A stretch of 64,000 bases of DNA from Volvox africanus (GCA_030268105.1 BSDZ01000094.1:4994501-5058500), one strand, 5' to 3'; shown: positions 13,958 to 27,319, counted from the stretch's first letter. The notes: generated from the sequence alone by a model not told the origin. Made by a program: numbers and translations.

Positions 13958-15299
13958 ACGGGGCGATCGGTTGGGGGGACAGAGCGATGGAAAAAGGGAA
14001 GGCGCGGGTGGCAGATGTGCATGGGGCTTTCATAAGGCCCAAAGGGGAAGCAGGCAGCGCGACTGGGCGCGAATGCACTTAGCATGGAGGGCTATGGTGT
14101 CGCGAATCGCTTGTTCATAACCCGGTGGAATTCGATGCAAGCCTGACAAGACAGGGGAAGGCCCCTGGGAAGCGGCAGCTGCTGTGCGCTCCTTTGAAAG
14201 GGGTCGGGGGCGATGAGTCGGCATTTGGGTTTGGCGCAATACCACGACTGCGGCAAGGTCCCTAAGCTCACCACGCGGTGAGGTTGTACTGGAAGGTTGG
14301 TTGGCTAAAGTCTTCTCGTCTTCTTCCGCCGTGCGTTAATCGGGGCCATGTACATAGGAATCGAGCAAAGAGGGAAGACCTGTCTGGACTTAAGTTTTCG
14401 TATAGCAGGTTAGGAGCCAATCCGCGTAAGGATTTAAAACATTAAATGGAACGAAGACGGGTTCGATAGAGTTAGTTGCACCGATGCTTTCACATATTTT
14501 TTTGCCGATTAAGTGCTAGATGTAGTAATTTCGATGCGATGGCATCTTGCTGCGTTTGTGTCTACGATGAGGTTTCGATGCTCATGCGTACAGCTCGGTG
14601 TCAGTGCTTTTGGAATGGCATAGTGGCACGCCACGCAGTTAGGACATAACCGGGATTGGCTGGGGTGCGAAGATAAGACCAAGCATCGACCGGTCTTGGG
14701 GGGGGGAGGGACCGGAAGGTCCGTGTGGGTAAAGCCGGAAGCATGTCCACAAGCGGGTTTAGGATTCCGGGTCAAATTTAACAGCTAGCATCCATGTCAA
14801 GCTGTTAAGCTCATCGTCGCGCTTCGGGGACGAATTACGTCATGCTTCCATTACTGTTACTGTTACATATTTTATCTTTATCTCTTCCAGGTGCCTAAAC
14901 CCGTTGTTGTTCAAAAAATAAAATTCATTGCAAGGCTCTTTTCGACACGTAGTCAGTGCTATGTTTCGGCCTGTCAAAGCACATCCGCGCACAAGTTATC
15001 AGCCCCATATTCCGACGCACAGACGACGTGTAGCTCACTTTATTGCTGTCAGTGATACTACAAGTGTCCGTCGTTTTCTTTCAGGTAAGGTGTATTTGAG
15101 ACCGTTCGGGAGCACCGGTCGTCGGACAAGATGTATCGCATTGCAACGTTTACATCTCATCATAATATAATCACATCTACCATCTAACCTGCGCAACTTT
15201 GGTCGACAAAAACGTCCATGTTTACTTGTGACCGGATGTAAGGTTTGTTTCCTCTTACGTGCCTCCATTCTCACGGCACCTAATGCAGCATCAGCGTCC
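13958..15299. other. Intergenic, IFT56 3' to ArsM 5'
   Basis: Presumed IFT56 3' UTR and ArsM promoter. It contains a run of nine G at about 14699-14707 and a short TTACTG repeat near 14850-14867. The open frame at 15228 extends the ArsM frame upstream of its ATG without a recognisable motif. Nothing else is supported. Confidence 0.4.
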
Positions 15300-18200
15300 A
15301 TGACCACGACGCCTGTGGAGCCCGCCGCTATTGCTGAGCTCACTGCGGCGAAGCAGTTGGGTTCAAACCAAGCGGCGGTTAAGGAGACCGTGAGGGAGTA
15401 CTATGGCGAGGTATTCTCCAGTTGAACTATCGGGTTATCACACGGGCGGGGACACGCTGCGATCGGGTGGGGACACACTGTAGCGCCAGGTGAGGTCTAT
15501 GCCTAGAGCCGTTTCATCGTCAGTTTCAAGTTGCCTGAGGATCTGTCAGGGACGCTTGATGACGTGCTGATCGTGCTGGCAAGTTGGGCGGACTTAGGAC
15601 TGGGGTTGCCGCATTGAGATGCCGCTAAGGCTGCCACGTCGTGACGCGCATTTGTGCGGCAGCGAAGCCGCATCTACGCTGCCTCTTGTGCTGGAGCAAT
15701 GTTGACAGGGCTCAAAGTTCAAAATGCAATAAGTGCAATCAATTTTTGCCATCTGCGCAGCCCTGCATCCTCACCCACGGCGTCCCTGCTCCTCCGTGTC
15801 TACCCTGCTTGGGCGCATCAAACAGACGCTTAAGAGCTCGGGCGACCTCCGAACCTCTGCCTGCACCGCCTGTAAGCCCCCGGCCCCAGCAGTGCGCGCT
15901 GCGCTTGGCGCGGTACCCGCTGAAGTGAAGGAGAAGTTCTACGGCTGCGGCAATCCCATCCCCACCGGCATTGACGGTCTGCGGGTTCTGGATCTGGGCT
16001 GCGGCTCAGGTCGCGACTGCTACGTGGCGGCGAAGCTCGTCGGGGAGAAGGGGACGGTGATTGGTGGGTTATTGATGGGGGCTTGGATTCGTGAGTTAAC
16101 TTTTCCTTGCTTTTCTTCTTTTCCTTGCTTCTTCCTCTCCGTGCATCAAGCTGGTAATCACCAAGTTAACCGAACATAGGTCCTAAACCGTATTATTGCG
16201 GCGCGATGCTTCCAAAACCAGCCCCAAATTGTTCGCGCCGCCGCCTGACGGCTAGGGACGAATGACGCTGTGACGGATGGGCATTATGAGGATAGAGGCC
16301 TTGCACCTCCCACCACAATTGCTTCCGGTTCCACCGATGCCACAGCTTCCCATCGCCACCGCCACGTCACATCTTGCCACGTCCATATGGTCACACAAAT
16401 GGACCCCGCTAGGTCATTTTCATTTGTAACGCGCGGAGCTTTCAAAATTCAAATACGATTCGATTTACCACGTTTTCCCCGCCTTTTCTCCTGCCCCTGC
16501 CGGCCGGGTTTTTTTCAGGCGTGGACATGACACCCGCGCAGCTCGAGGTCGCCAGGTCGTACTGCAACAACTACTGCCTGGAGACGCTGGGCTACAGCTA
16601 TCCAAACATGAGGTTCATCCAGGGCGAGATTGAGTACTTAGACCGCGCGGGAATCACAGATGAGAGCATGGACCTCATCATTTCCAATTGCGTGGTAAGT
16701 GGTTCGGTGCCGGGTAGGAAAAACAAACGGACCCACGGGCCAAATTGGTGCAGTGGGCGCTATGTGGGCAGGAAATAATCGGGCAAGTTACAAGAACTAA
16801 CGGATGCTGTACAGTTTATGCGTTGGTTTTTAGGAAACAGCGTATACACGGGTCCCTGGGTATTCAACTTACTGTTAGCTGCATGGTGGATGGCTGGGCT
16901 GATACACGGATATACGGACAGACAGACGGACAGACAGGGACATGGCCTTCCTATCGCGCAACTTCCAGCGAACAACCCCTTAATTTAATTTCAATTATAA
17001 AAGGAAAGCAGCTTTGAATTCATCGTTGCTGTTGATAAATTTCCTTCGCGTGGTGTTCGTCTTGTAGCTTGTCGAGCTCTCCTCCTATAAGGCCCAATAA
17101 GAGACAATATTGCATTTACGCTTGAATCTTGAATATGGCATTGCCGTACCTTGTATCAGTTGCACGGATCTCTCCAACCCGTCCTGCACAGATCAACCTG
17201 TCGCCGGATAAGGCCCGGGTCTTGTCGGAGGCGTACCGTGTGCTTGCACACGGCGGGGAAATGCACTTTTCCGACGTGTACTGCGATCGGCGGCTGCCTG
17301 CCTCCATCCGTACACATCCTGTATTGCTTGGGGAGTGCCTGGCGGGTGCACTGTACGTCAACGATTTTATTCGGTTGTGCCGAAAGGTACCTAATACCTA
17401 ACACCGGTGTTCAAAATGGAAGAAAAATCGAATTTAAGCAACCTGACTAGAGGAGGCAAGAAGTTAAGGAGTTGGCTTTTAGGGTTTTAGAAGGGTCTTA
17501 TCCGGGAAGCAGTAATGTGTAAATTTTTGACAAATTAAGATGTGGCATTTGCCTCGTCGAAATATTATCACCAGGTCGGATTCACCGATCCCCGGCAGCT
17601 TGAGTGCGAGGAGATCACAGTGCATGACTCTGAGCTTAAGGTGAGGGGTGAGGTGGGGAGGGACAACGGACCGCTAACTTTAATCCAGGCGCGCTGAACC
17701 GTTAGTTGATTGGTTGGGTGGTGGTTGGGTGGTTGAATGAGTGGGCGGATCGCACGTGACGTGACATGACAGGGCCAGACCGGTGCGCCCTTCCAATAGT
17801 GTCGAATGTTACTTGTCCTACGAGATCTGCATAAGAGCTAATACAGTACAGTGCAGTACAGTGACTTAGCGGTTTCCGGGGGTAAGAGGTTAGACCCGGA
17901 CGGAGCTCCATTTCCTAGCTGGCAGGTGTTTAGGTCCGAAGCAACACGCTAACCACTCGGTGGTTGTCTGGGGGCCTTATGCAGGATCTCATTGGCGAGG
18001 CACGGTTTTACAGCATCACGTACAGGTGAGTCGTCAACTTGTCATGTCATGCCACATCTGTCCCTGCCCTGTCTGTCAATCAGTCTGTCTGTTTACCTGC
18101 CTGCCTGTCTGTCTGCCTGCTTACCTGTCAATCAGAAACACTATTCATGCTTGTCGTATGTTGGTGTGTTGTTGCAGGCTTTTCAAAGTACCTGGACAGA

Positions 18201-19183
18201 TTGAGGACTTGTGTGAGGATTACGGCCAGGTGGGGGATGGAGCAGTAACGGGCCGACGAGCCTGTCACCAGCGGCCGCAGTATGTTATGTTTCGTGGCAG
18301 GGGTAGTGTAGCCCGTGAGCATCCTTCTCTCAGCACGAAGATGAGGGCTTTCATAAAAGGGCTCTTCCCTACTAGCATTGCCTTCCCTCTTCCCTACTCT
18401 TCCCCTTTCCCTCCTCCTTACCATCATTGCCTTAACGAGTATATCTTTTGCTCACCCTATAACTCATTTGATTCGCGGCCTATCCGGTTCACCCCCGTTG
18501 CCCGCTTGCGGACGCCCCACAGGTCGCCTTGTACAAGGGCACCATTCCGGGCTGCCCGCACGCCTATGACCTGGATGATCATCACCGGTAAGGGGGTAGA
18601 AGGGGGAATGGGGGCGGGCGCATGTACGGTACCTACCTTGCTTCTATAAGCGTCTGCATGTGTATAGTGTGATGCTGAGGGGCGGTGCAATGGGGTAGGA
18701 AGGGAGATACGGAAGGGGTTTCCGCACCGAGGGAAATGCAAGCTCTAGCCTACTTGCCCTCTCCGGCTTAGCGGGTGCTGATCTCTCCTCTTCGGAACAG
18801 CTTAAACGGAGTCCGTTACACAACAATCTAGCTTGTTGCAATTCACCTTGTTTATTCAGCAACTGGAAACTGATAGATCCATTCTCCTTTTCCACGGTTC
18901 CTTCCCTCACGTTTATTTACATGCCGTTTAAGTAACCTCCGTACACCGCACTTTCGTACGCCACGCATACACCAACTGCCACAGCTTCGTGACCAACAAG
19001 CCCATGCTCGTGTGCGGCAACACGGCCTCGATGGTGGGACAGACCTGGCTAAACCCGCACTTCACAGTCATTGGTGACCGGGCGGTGCACTTCGGACAGT
19101 TCGACTGCAGCGGGCCCAAGGCGTCAGTTACGCCAACTACTAGCGCAGGGACGGGTGGCTGTGCCGGCGGCGCATGCTGCTGA
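15300..19183 (+). CDS. ARSM: Arsenite S-adenosylmethionine methyltransferase (ArsM/AS3MT)
   Basis: Methylates As(III) stepwise to methyl- and dimethylarsenicals using SAM. In algae it is a detoxification and biotransformation enzyme. Nine exons: 15300-15410, 15826-16063, 16519-16694, 17192-17386, 17575-17640, 17985-18025, 18178-18229, 18523-18587, 18985-19183. All are GT-AG and in phase, giving 380 residues. The SAM motif VLDLGCGSGRD is at 91-101 and the acidic VDM at 118-120. The arsenic-binding cysteines correspond to Cys50 or 53 (SACTAC), Cys78 (YGCG), Cys174 (ISNCV) and Cys224 (LGECL); the last two carry the same numbers as in the Cyanidioschyzon enzyme. The C-terminus is Gly/Cys-rich (GGCAGGACC). 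The frame is open upstream to 15228, so a longer N-terminus cannot be excluded. A TGTAA lies at 19794. Confidence 0.95.
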
Positions 19184-20838
19184 GTGAATCTATTCTTCCT
19201 CCGACGGAGAGAGGAGGAGCTCGCGCCCCAGTACCGAGCACGAAGGTGTCTACCCGTATCCTGTTTTTTTCTCCTGAGTCCCTCGGGATGGGCGGCCTGC
19301 TCGGAGGTTTGACCTCCTTGGTCGTTGCATTACTGGGACCACGTGCCAACAGATCCAGATTGCTGGACGATACCAGCACTGGCAGAACTGATGGGGATGA
19401 AGACCCTTGGTGAAATGACACCTGCGGATGCAGTGTTGATAAAGTTGCTAGGATAAGAGGCTTGAGAGTGTTGAAGACGAAGGAGATATGGTGTCGGAGC
19501 TCACCGCAGAAATTTCGATAAACGTTTTGCGAGTCGTGTGAGTTTGAAGGATACAATGATTATGGTGCTTCTCTCAAGGCGCACGTTGTGTGCATTTTTA
19601 TTTCTGCAAAAGTAGAGTTTGGACCTCAACCACCTGCAGGCGGCTGGCCTTGTGAGATTGTGGTCTTCTTGTCTATTTCATGAGTCGATTCTTGTGGCCT
19701 ATCATGTGATTTATCCTTATCATGCAGTTAGCATGGGTATGTACGGGATGTGTACGGAAGACAAGGAAACGGCGGCACCCAGCGTAACTGAGCTGTAAAT
19801 TGTGTAGGACCGTGCGGGGCTCTCCCAGGATTCACACAGAATCCACATACACGTTTTAGGGTTTGGGTATTGCTGGTTCATTCACAACGAAGTTCAGGGG
19901 TAAACTGGTGAAGCTTTTTCTGCCATGAAAGCAGTGGTAAGCATACCGGTATCTGCCTTGCAAAGATTAAAATTTATCACATCTATGGTGTCTTAGGGTA
20001 CATCAGGTAAAAAGGCCATTATATGCCTTGTCAGCATGCATTTCGCGGCGACATTAACGGGCACGAGCGGCCGCACCAGGCCGCGCCAGCTATCAACAGC
20101 TAGTGTATTAAGATCCCACAGGATCGGGCCGGATCCTCAGGCTCCTCACCCTCGCGATATTGGTCTGTCCAAACTGGGATATACACCGGGTGGCTGCCCC
20201 GGTGCTCATCCAGGTAAGCAATATCACAGAAAGCCAGCGTTTCCACATTTTTCGGTTCCTCTCGCACGTAACATCACGGCTAGCCAACAAGGACCGATTT
20301 CAAATAACTCAAAATCCTCAGCCGTCATACCTTCGATAGACACTTCTGGTATGGTGCATTGCAAGATATAACGTTTGCTTTGTCAAAAGCAATAGGATAC
20401 AAACCAACAGTAACACAGGGCTCAACGGGACTCGTGGGAATCCGGAGAACAGCTCGGTTGTCGTTCCTCGTTCCGACCCGATGCTGCAATCTGCCTCCAA
20501 CATGCACAAAGCGTAAATAGAGCCAAACCTCTAGTATACACAAAGCATACGATAACTAAACCGTTCACCGGGTTACCGGGTTCCAAACAGGCATAACGTT
20601 GTTGAATTTTGAAACAGGCCTTCGACCCCTAAACGTTTCTTAAAATCTCACTATCACTTCAAATTAAATTTCACACGTCATGATAAGGCCTTTTACGGGC
20701 TGACATTAAAGCTTGAAAGTAACAACTCTGCAACGCAAGCCGCAGAATGCGCGTGCCTAAGGCCCAACTCTGACCTAAACCAACACATCATGGTTCATCT
20801 CGCTTGTGGTCAACGATACCTAATCCCAGGTACGATCC
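19184..20838. other. Convergent intergenic region, ArsM 3' / F-box 3'
   Basis: Holds the long ArsM 3' UTR (to about 19.8 kb) and the presumed 3' UTR of the minus-strand F-box gene. The open frames at 19140-19556 and 20036-20371 resemble no family and lack splice partners, so I do not call them. Confidence 0.4.
19794..19798 (+). promoter_or_regulatory. Candidate TGTAA poly(A) signal of ArsM
   Basis: TGTAA is the volvocalean polyadenylation signal. This is the first clear one found downstream of the ArsM stop, implying a 3' UTR of about 0.6 kb. Confidence 0.5.
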
Positions 20839-23800
20839 TTAATCAGCATCGTACTCGCTGGTAACATAGCCAATCTCCCCCATCCAATTGACGGACGCCT
20901 CCGAGCCCTCATCGGCTGAATCATCACTGTCGCTGTATGTCACGTAGCCGTTGCGGCTCGAGACCTTGGCACCGGTAGTGTGGGGCAATGCAGTGGTGCG
21001 AAGAAGCTTCCCGGTCGCCGTGCTGCGCCACACGCGAAACCAGGTCCCGTCCGTGCCTGTAATCTCTAAGGAGGTCAGGCAAGTCATACGAGCCAAGTGC
21101 TCCTCCGCTTTCTCAGTCAGCGCAACCTGCAGGTAGGAAGGCGGATGGACAGAGAGGTGCCAGGCCTTGATGCAAGACCTCACAATAAACTTCGCCAGAC
21201 GTCGTCCATAATCAAGTCGAACATCTTCCATACTTGCATTAGATTAGGCATAGCTAACAACATTCTGCATAAAGACAAAAGAAAGGAGCGAGGACCGGAG
21301 CAGACTCCTTACCTTTCCGCAATAACTGAGTTGTTGTAGTCTAGGCCAGTTTGCGGCCATCATCGCCAGGCTGTCATTTGTGAGCACGCAGAGGTTGGAA
21401 GCGGACAAAATGGGGTTGTTCCAGGCACGGAACGAGAAGGACTCCAGCGCATGTGTTCCCGATAGGGCTGTCCATCCGTCCGGATCCCGTGTACGGATGT
21501 CCACATGATCAAACCGGATATACCGCAGGTGGCCCAACCGACCCATAAGCTCCAAGTGCTCGTCGTAAAGCATACATGCCGTCAGTGTCAACCCATGAAA
21601 CACGTAGCTTAGGCTGCCGTTTGTAATGCCGCTGCCTGCGGTACCGTTTGCACTGGCGCGGCTGCGGCCACGGCGGTGAATCACTGCAGCCGACACATCA
21701 CCGCCCCCGTCGGCGCACGCGCCCGTCCTGCGAGCTGGCGGGCCCGGCGCCGCAGCCGCCAGAACCTCCAGGATTGCCGCCAGCTGTGGCGGCGGCACGT
21801 CGAGCAGTTCCATTGAGAAAATTTCCAGGAGCGGCAGTGCTGCCACGCCATGCAGAAGCTCCGTCTCGAAAGAACAAGCAACCTGCGAACAACCCGCGAT
21901 AATGCAATTAAAGACAGCGATGCAAAACACTCAAGGTTCGCAAACAATCCTAATTAGCTCCTTAGCTCCTTTCCAGCAAGGCATAATTGGGCCTTCAACT
22001 AATTCTCAACTCCTTTGACCATGCAGCTCAGCATGGTAGTTAGGCCCTTTATTTCTGTATACTTTTCCGCTGTATACACACCTGTAGATGCAACGAAGTC
22101 AGACCGTGGAACAGCCCCAGCACGGGGCCCCAGGACTGGCAATACGGCCAGTGCCCGGATGGAGAGGACGAGTTAATCCCGCCCCCCACATCACCGCTGC
22201 CTTGATGCCGCGCCGGCAGCGGGAAGGGCGGCGGCAGTGGAGGCTGCCGTGCGCCGTCATCACCCCCGCTGGGCTCTGCAGCTCCTGCCGTAGCCGCCGC
22301 CGCCGCCGCTGCTGCCGCCGGGCCCACGGACTCTGGCGGCAGCGCCGCCGCTGGGTGCTGTTGCGGCAGGTGCAGGGGCGGGCAGGTCACCCGTCCTACC
22401 TCGAGATTTCGCAGTTCAGGTAGGCCCGCCGCGAGAGCCTGGAGCAACAACAGTAACGGCAAACGGGTAATCCAAACTGTTGTGTGTATGTGAGATAGAT
22501 AGTTAGATAGATAGATGGGTAGTGATGAATCCAGGTAGGATAAGGAAGTTCGACAAGCAGCAGCATGCAGGATCAATCCTCCGGCCAATCCCCTTATCGG
22601 ATGCCTTCCCGCCAACTGCCTCCCCTGCGCCGTCCCGACTTAACCCCTAGAGGTTCCTCGACCCAGTAATGCTATCCATACCTGGATGTGGGAGCCGTGA
22701 ACAGTGTTGCCGGACAGCGCGTCCGTTAGCCCGAGGCTGGTTAGTCGGTTGAGTGCCGTTAACGCCACCAACTGTTGACCTCCCACGGCGTGCAGGTGGT
22801 TGAGCGACAACGAGGTTAGGCTCGTGCAACGGGCCACCACTGCCATGTGTTCATTGCCCACGTGGAGCCAGGCCTGGCGTGCCTGCAACGAGGCATCGCC
22901 CTCCACCTGTGAACACAGGGTCAATGTATTTTCATTCCCTCTAAAGGGACATGCAGTAATATGGAGGAGGGGTAGTGCCAGGGGGGTTCGATCGTGTGTC
23001 GGAAGGCTGCCCCATGAAGTCCTTGCGCGGTTAGGTTTTTAGGTGATGAATGCGGTGGTGTAGCGGTGTGGGTTATGGTTCTGGGTGGCGCGGACGGGAA
23101 CGGTGATGGGGAGGGGGCAGCTAGGAGTGAGGTCTGAAGGTGATGGCCAGTGGATTTCCGGTATCCAAGTGCTCACGTAATGAGCAACTCCCTGACCCCG
23201 GTGGTTGGATGCGATGACAAGGGGGAAAAGGAAGGCAGAAAGCAGCTGGATGGTTGCAACGAAGGATGCCGACCCATGGGTCGAACGGTGCTGCCAACCC
23301 CAAGGGTCACGTATGGGCCAATACGGGCTACCGAACTGAAAACGATATTCCTTACCTGCATAAACTTGGCCCCCCGCATGTCCAGCTTTTGAAGGTTTCG
23401 GAGCGATGTAATGGCTTCTAGGTGCTGGGGACTTGGGAAGCCCAGGTCCGCAGCCAGCGTCAACGATACCAACTGGGACAGGCGGGAAAGTAGAGGCGGC
23501 GCGCGAGCGCCGCCAGTGACAGCGCGGGCGCCATTGGGGCCCGCCACAAACTGCATTGCACCGGCCGCGCCAGCACTTCCTGCGCAATTCCAACCTCCTG
23601 CGCGAGTAGCAGACTCTAAGACGCCCGCCGCAGCAGAAATGGCGGCGGCGGCGGCGACCCTGGTGCCGAAGGCGCCGTTTGCTCTTGCAGCGGTCCTTGC
23701 AGCTGCATGGCGGCTTATCTGTGGTGTCGTTGCCGCCGACGCCTTGAGCAGAGCTGTCTTATGGCACGTGGCGGACACGTCACCGCTGCGGCCGCCGACG

Positions 23801-26800
23801 CCGGCTCCGCTGCCGCTGGGACCTGCGGCAACGGGGTTTGCAGTGGCGGCAGTGGCAACAGCCATTGATATCACCGCCTCTTCCACCATATTAGTGCTAC
23901 AGGGCAAGGCCTGCGAGACCCGGCCGCTACTGCTGCCGCTGGCGCGCACAGGCTCTGCATGGGGTGTAGCAGCCGTGCAGCCGCTAGCGGTGGCGCACCG
24001 CAGGCCACCACACGCGTACCCATCAGCAGCGCTGCCGCTGCCGCCTCCGCTGCCGATCCCACCCTCACCCTGGCTGTTCTCTTCCCGCATTTCTGCGTCG
24101 AATGCATCCACCGTCATCGCCATTCCCGCTGTGACCTCGTGCGCTTCTCCCAGCTGCGGCTGACAGGGGTGAGCAAGGCCCTGAGCGTCAATTGCGGCTG
24201 CCTGGGCGCCTCGCCGTCCTGGTGGGCGCAACCGGTGGTGCACCTCAGATCCCGCATGGTCACCTTCCGTACCGCCGCCTTCATCCTCCATACCGACACT
24301 CTCCCTGCTGCCATTCACCACGTCGTCATTCCTCACTGGTTGCATTGGGAACTCTGTGACCTCCATGTCCATGTGCTCAACACCCCCGCTGGTGCCGGCG
24401 CAATTCCCGCCACCGCCGCACTGACAGTCACCATTGGGACTGTTCCGGTCGCCATTCATATCCGCAGGATTCTCACTCTCAAGGATGTCATAACAGCCAC
24501 AGTGCGCTAAACCTGGTGTGCTGGGAACACCGCTGCCGAGCCGCTCTGGAACCATACCCTCGCCAACTGCACCGCTGCCATCCATCTCCGTGCAGATGGT
24601 AGCCGCCGCTATGGCGTCCTGGCGACAGCGTTGGCTTCGAAACCCGCCAGGATCCTGTTCGGATCCGGAGCCACCAATGTGGCCGCCAACTGCCTCGTCG
24701 TGGCGATGCACGCTGAGCGACCCATGGGATGGTGCGCAACACGGCGACCCGTGGCGTTCGGTAGCAATCGCTGCATTAGGATTTTCAGCAGCTGATGGAC
24801 GCAGGGTCTTTGGGAGCGGGACAGAAGTTGTAGCGCCTGGCGGTACTTCATCGACGTGTACGATGTTGTGCGATGACTGCTGCACCTGATGCAGTATTTC
24901 CGTGGATATCAAACGCGCCGTGTGGTGTTCCTCTTCGGCCGAGCTTAGTGCGGTCAGCAGCGCGACAGCGCCCACCGGCATCATGCACTCAGCCAATGAC
25001 GACGGCTGTCGCCGGCTGCGACGGCTCGGCGAGCTGTTCCCCGCGCAAACCTCACACTTCGGATCAGTGCTACACTGACCCATGGGTCTATCGACGCTGT
25101 CGTCCTCCAGAGCTTCGAGGGCTTCGGCAACCGTGATGGTATTTAGAGGGGCAATCTCAGGCAGCACCAGCTGCTGACCAAACCTTGGACCACGATGTAC
25201 GGCTGTCCCTTCTTGGTTCTGAGGGAGCTGTTTATGCTGTGGCTCCTGCTGATGCGGCGGCGACGCTGCCAGTGCCACTGGCAGTGGCGGCGGCGCCATG
25301 AAGAGCGGGTACGGTGTATGCCCGGAAAACGACAGGGAAACCAGCCGGCTCGACAGCAGCTTCTCAAGAGCTGTGGTCATTTCCCGCTGGGGACAGAGGA
25401 CAAGACATATACATGTAGATTTGAGGGTTAGGTTTTAGGGTTTTGTAGGGGTTTACAAACGTTTGAACTAAAAAGCAACGTTTTGGGAGTAGAGGCACGT
25501 GTGAAGCAAAATATATAATTTACACATATCAGGGTGGTTTTAGACAGGTAAATAGATTACGTGAAGTGGGGTTTCCAGCCTAAACCCTAAACCCTAAGGA
25601 ACACAGATAAGTTTTAAGTGTTGTCAGGGAATCCATACGGTGAAGGTGGCATGTAAAGGTTGGTTAAGGCGGCGTCAGTTGGGAAGGCACGGATGGACGA
25701 CGAAGCGGGTACGAATCGCGAGCAAGAGGGAATTATAATACGGTGATTTCCAATGAACCGGATTTTTACCCTAAGGAGGGGGATCAAGCTGGTTTCACGC
25801 CTAACTCGTCATGCAATCTATTTATTTGACTAACGCTGGACGCGAAAACAAACATCCAGCGTGTATCATGAGGTTAGCTGATACTAATTGGCGCAATTGA
25901 GCCATTTTTGGAGTTGGGCACTATCTCTTCCGTCTTTTCAAACGGAAACCAAATTTACCTGCAGCCAACGACCGCTTCCGACTTCACCACCGCCGCAGGC
26001 CGCCAGAGGCAGCGGCTCTGCGAAGTTAAGGCTAAGGTTTTTGTACGACGGAAAGGCTGTAGCCAGCCTGTCTGCTGCCTCCAAGAAATTCCACACAACG
26101 ATGCTGTTACTGCCAACGGAGCTAGCGACGCCGGCGGCCTGTGAGTCGCTAACCTGGCCCTGCATGCGGGGTGCCCCCGTGGCAGCGGTGGCGGTGGCGG
26201 CGGCCGCCGCCACCGCCGCCACCGTGGACTGATGGTGCAGGTTAAAAACGTGTACAAGAGAATCGACCGCTGTGCGATGCTCAAAGTACGATGGTGGGGA
26301 GCCCGGTTTGACCGCGATGCGGCCGAAGGAGGTGGTGGGTTCAGCGGCCAAACCCGCCGGCAACGCTGCCACTGCCGCAGTCGCAGCATTGACGCTCACC
26401 TGGCCGTGGGCACCGGCCTCCGGCCCGTGCGTGTTTATGGGTGGCCGGCCGCTGGAAGCGGCAAAGCCGCGCCCAGGTGTCGTTGTCGGTTGCTGCTGCT
26501 CTTGATGCCGTGCGTGCTGGTGTTCGACTTGTTCGTTGAAGGGGTTTCGTAGCTGCTGTAGGGAGGGCTGGTCCCTGGGCCGAGCGACCGCGAATGATTG
26601 GTTGGCAGCTGCGGCGTGGTGTCTGCCATGTCCCGCCGTTAAGAGCGTTGTTGCCGCCGCCGCTGCTGTTAGAGCCTTCTCCTCATCCTCATCATGCGGC
26701 AGCTGCTGGCTTTTGTTTTGATCTTGTTCATGGTTCCCAGCAGTGGCAGCTGCAGCCGTGATAGCAGCCACGCCGCGTGCTGTGGGTCGTCCCCCCGTAG

Positions 26801-27319
26801 GGCCTTTGCGATTAGGCCGCTGCTGCTCTGCGGCGGCTGGCTCGACTGGGACCTGCTGGGCTGGGACTGTGCTTTGGTCGGGAACGGTGAGGCGAACCGT
26901 CCGGACGGCGCCGCTGATGCCCCTGCGCCAGTTCTGGCACACGCATCTCAGACTAGCCCAGCTATGAGGTCCAGCATGCAGGGCGACCTCCTGCAAGAAT
27001 GGAAGGTAGGAAGCAAGGAAAGTCTGTATAACACTCCATTCGCTGCGCACCTTAGCGTTCCAGAACAGCACGCAGCAACTTAACAAGTTTTCACATGTAG
27101 TTTAAAGCACAATTGAGTTACCCAACAGTTAAGGTATGGCCGACAAACAGTGAACAGCAAGGCGCTACCAAGACACCTTCGATGCGACGCTGTTCCCCGT
27201 CTTGCCTGAAGTATTTCGCTTGTGAGCGAGCTTCCCCAATCATCTGAATTGTTAAAGGACCTCGCAGACTTCATGAGGAAGCTGTCTTCGCGAGACGGCA
27301 GGATGAATTCCCAGGTCAT
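20839..27319 (-). CDS. Large F-box / leucine-rich-repeat protein with long disordered insert
   Basis: Predicted substrate-recognition subunit of an SCF-type ubiquitin ligase; substrate unknown. Seven exons: 27319-27206, 26990-25959, 25386-23356, 22906-22682, 22438-22082, 21882-21313, 21126-20839. Every exon is a multiple of three and every junction is phase 0, giving 1538 residues. The F-box is at about 32-62, assembled across the first intron: LTSEILQ joined to EVALHAGPHSWASLRCVC. That intron has a GC donor. Residues of about 75 to 1010 are Ala/Gly/Gln/Pro-rich low-complexity sequence with no domain seen. The C-terminal 500 residues hold irregular LRRs (for example CTSLTSLSLNHLHAV and MTCLTSLEITG), with further poly-Ala inserts. 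The start could be ATG 27319 or the in-frame ATG at 27274. Many large open frames on the opposite strand here are mirrors of GC-rich repeats. Confidence 0.85.
25387..25958 (-). repeat. Interstitial telomere-type repeats in an F-box gene intron
   Basis: On the plus strand a TTTTAGGG unit lies at about 25433-25440. An opposed run of CCCTAAA units, about 2.5 copies, lies at 25579-25597. Both are inside the second intron. They resemble green-algal telomere repeats but are far too short to be a telomere. Confidence 0.5.
26991..27205 (-). other. GC-AG intron in the F-box gene
   Basis: The donor reads CAG|GCAAGA and the acceptor CTTGCAG|GAG. Splicing exactly here restores an uninterrupted F-box consensus (LTSEILQ then EVALHAG). 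The GT sites further along the first exon would not do this. Confidence 0.8.

Noticed and set aside
23411..24889. Long plus-strand open frames of up to 250 codons
   Set aside because: They mirror the GC-rich repetitive exon of the minus-strand F-box gene; they have no splice partners or family motifs.
25888..27083. Plus-strand open frames opposite the second F-box exon
   Set aside because: Antisense shadows of Ala/Gln repeat codons. The minus strand carries the F-box and matching splice sites.
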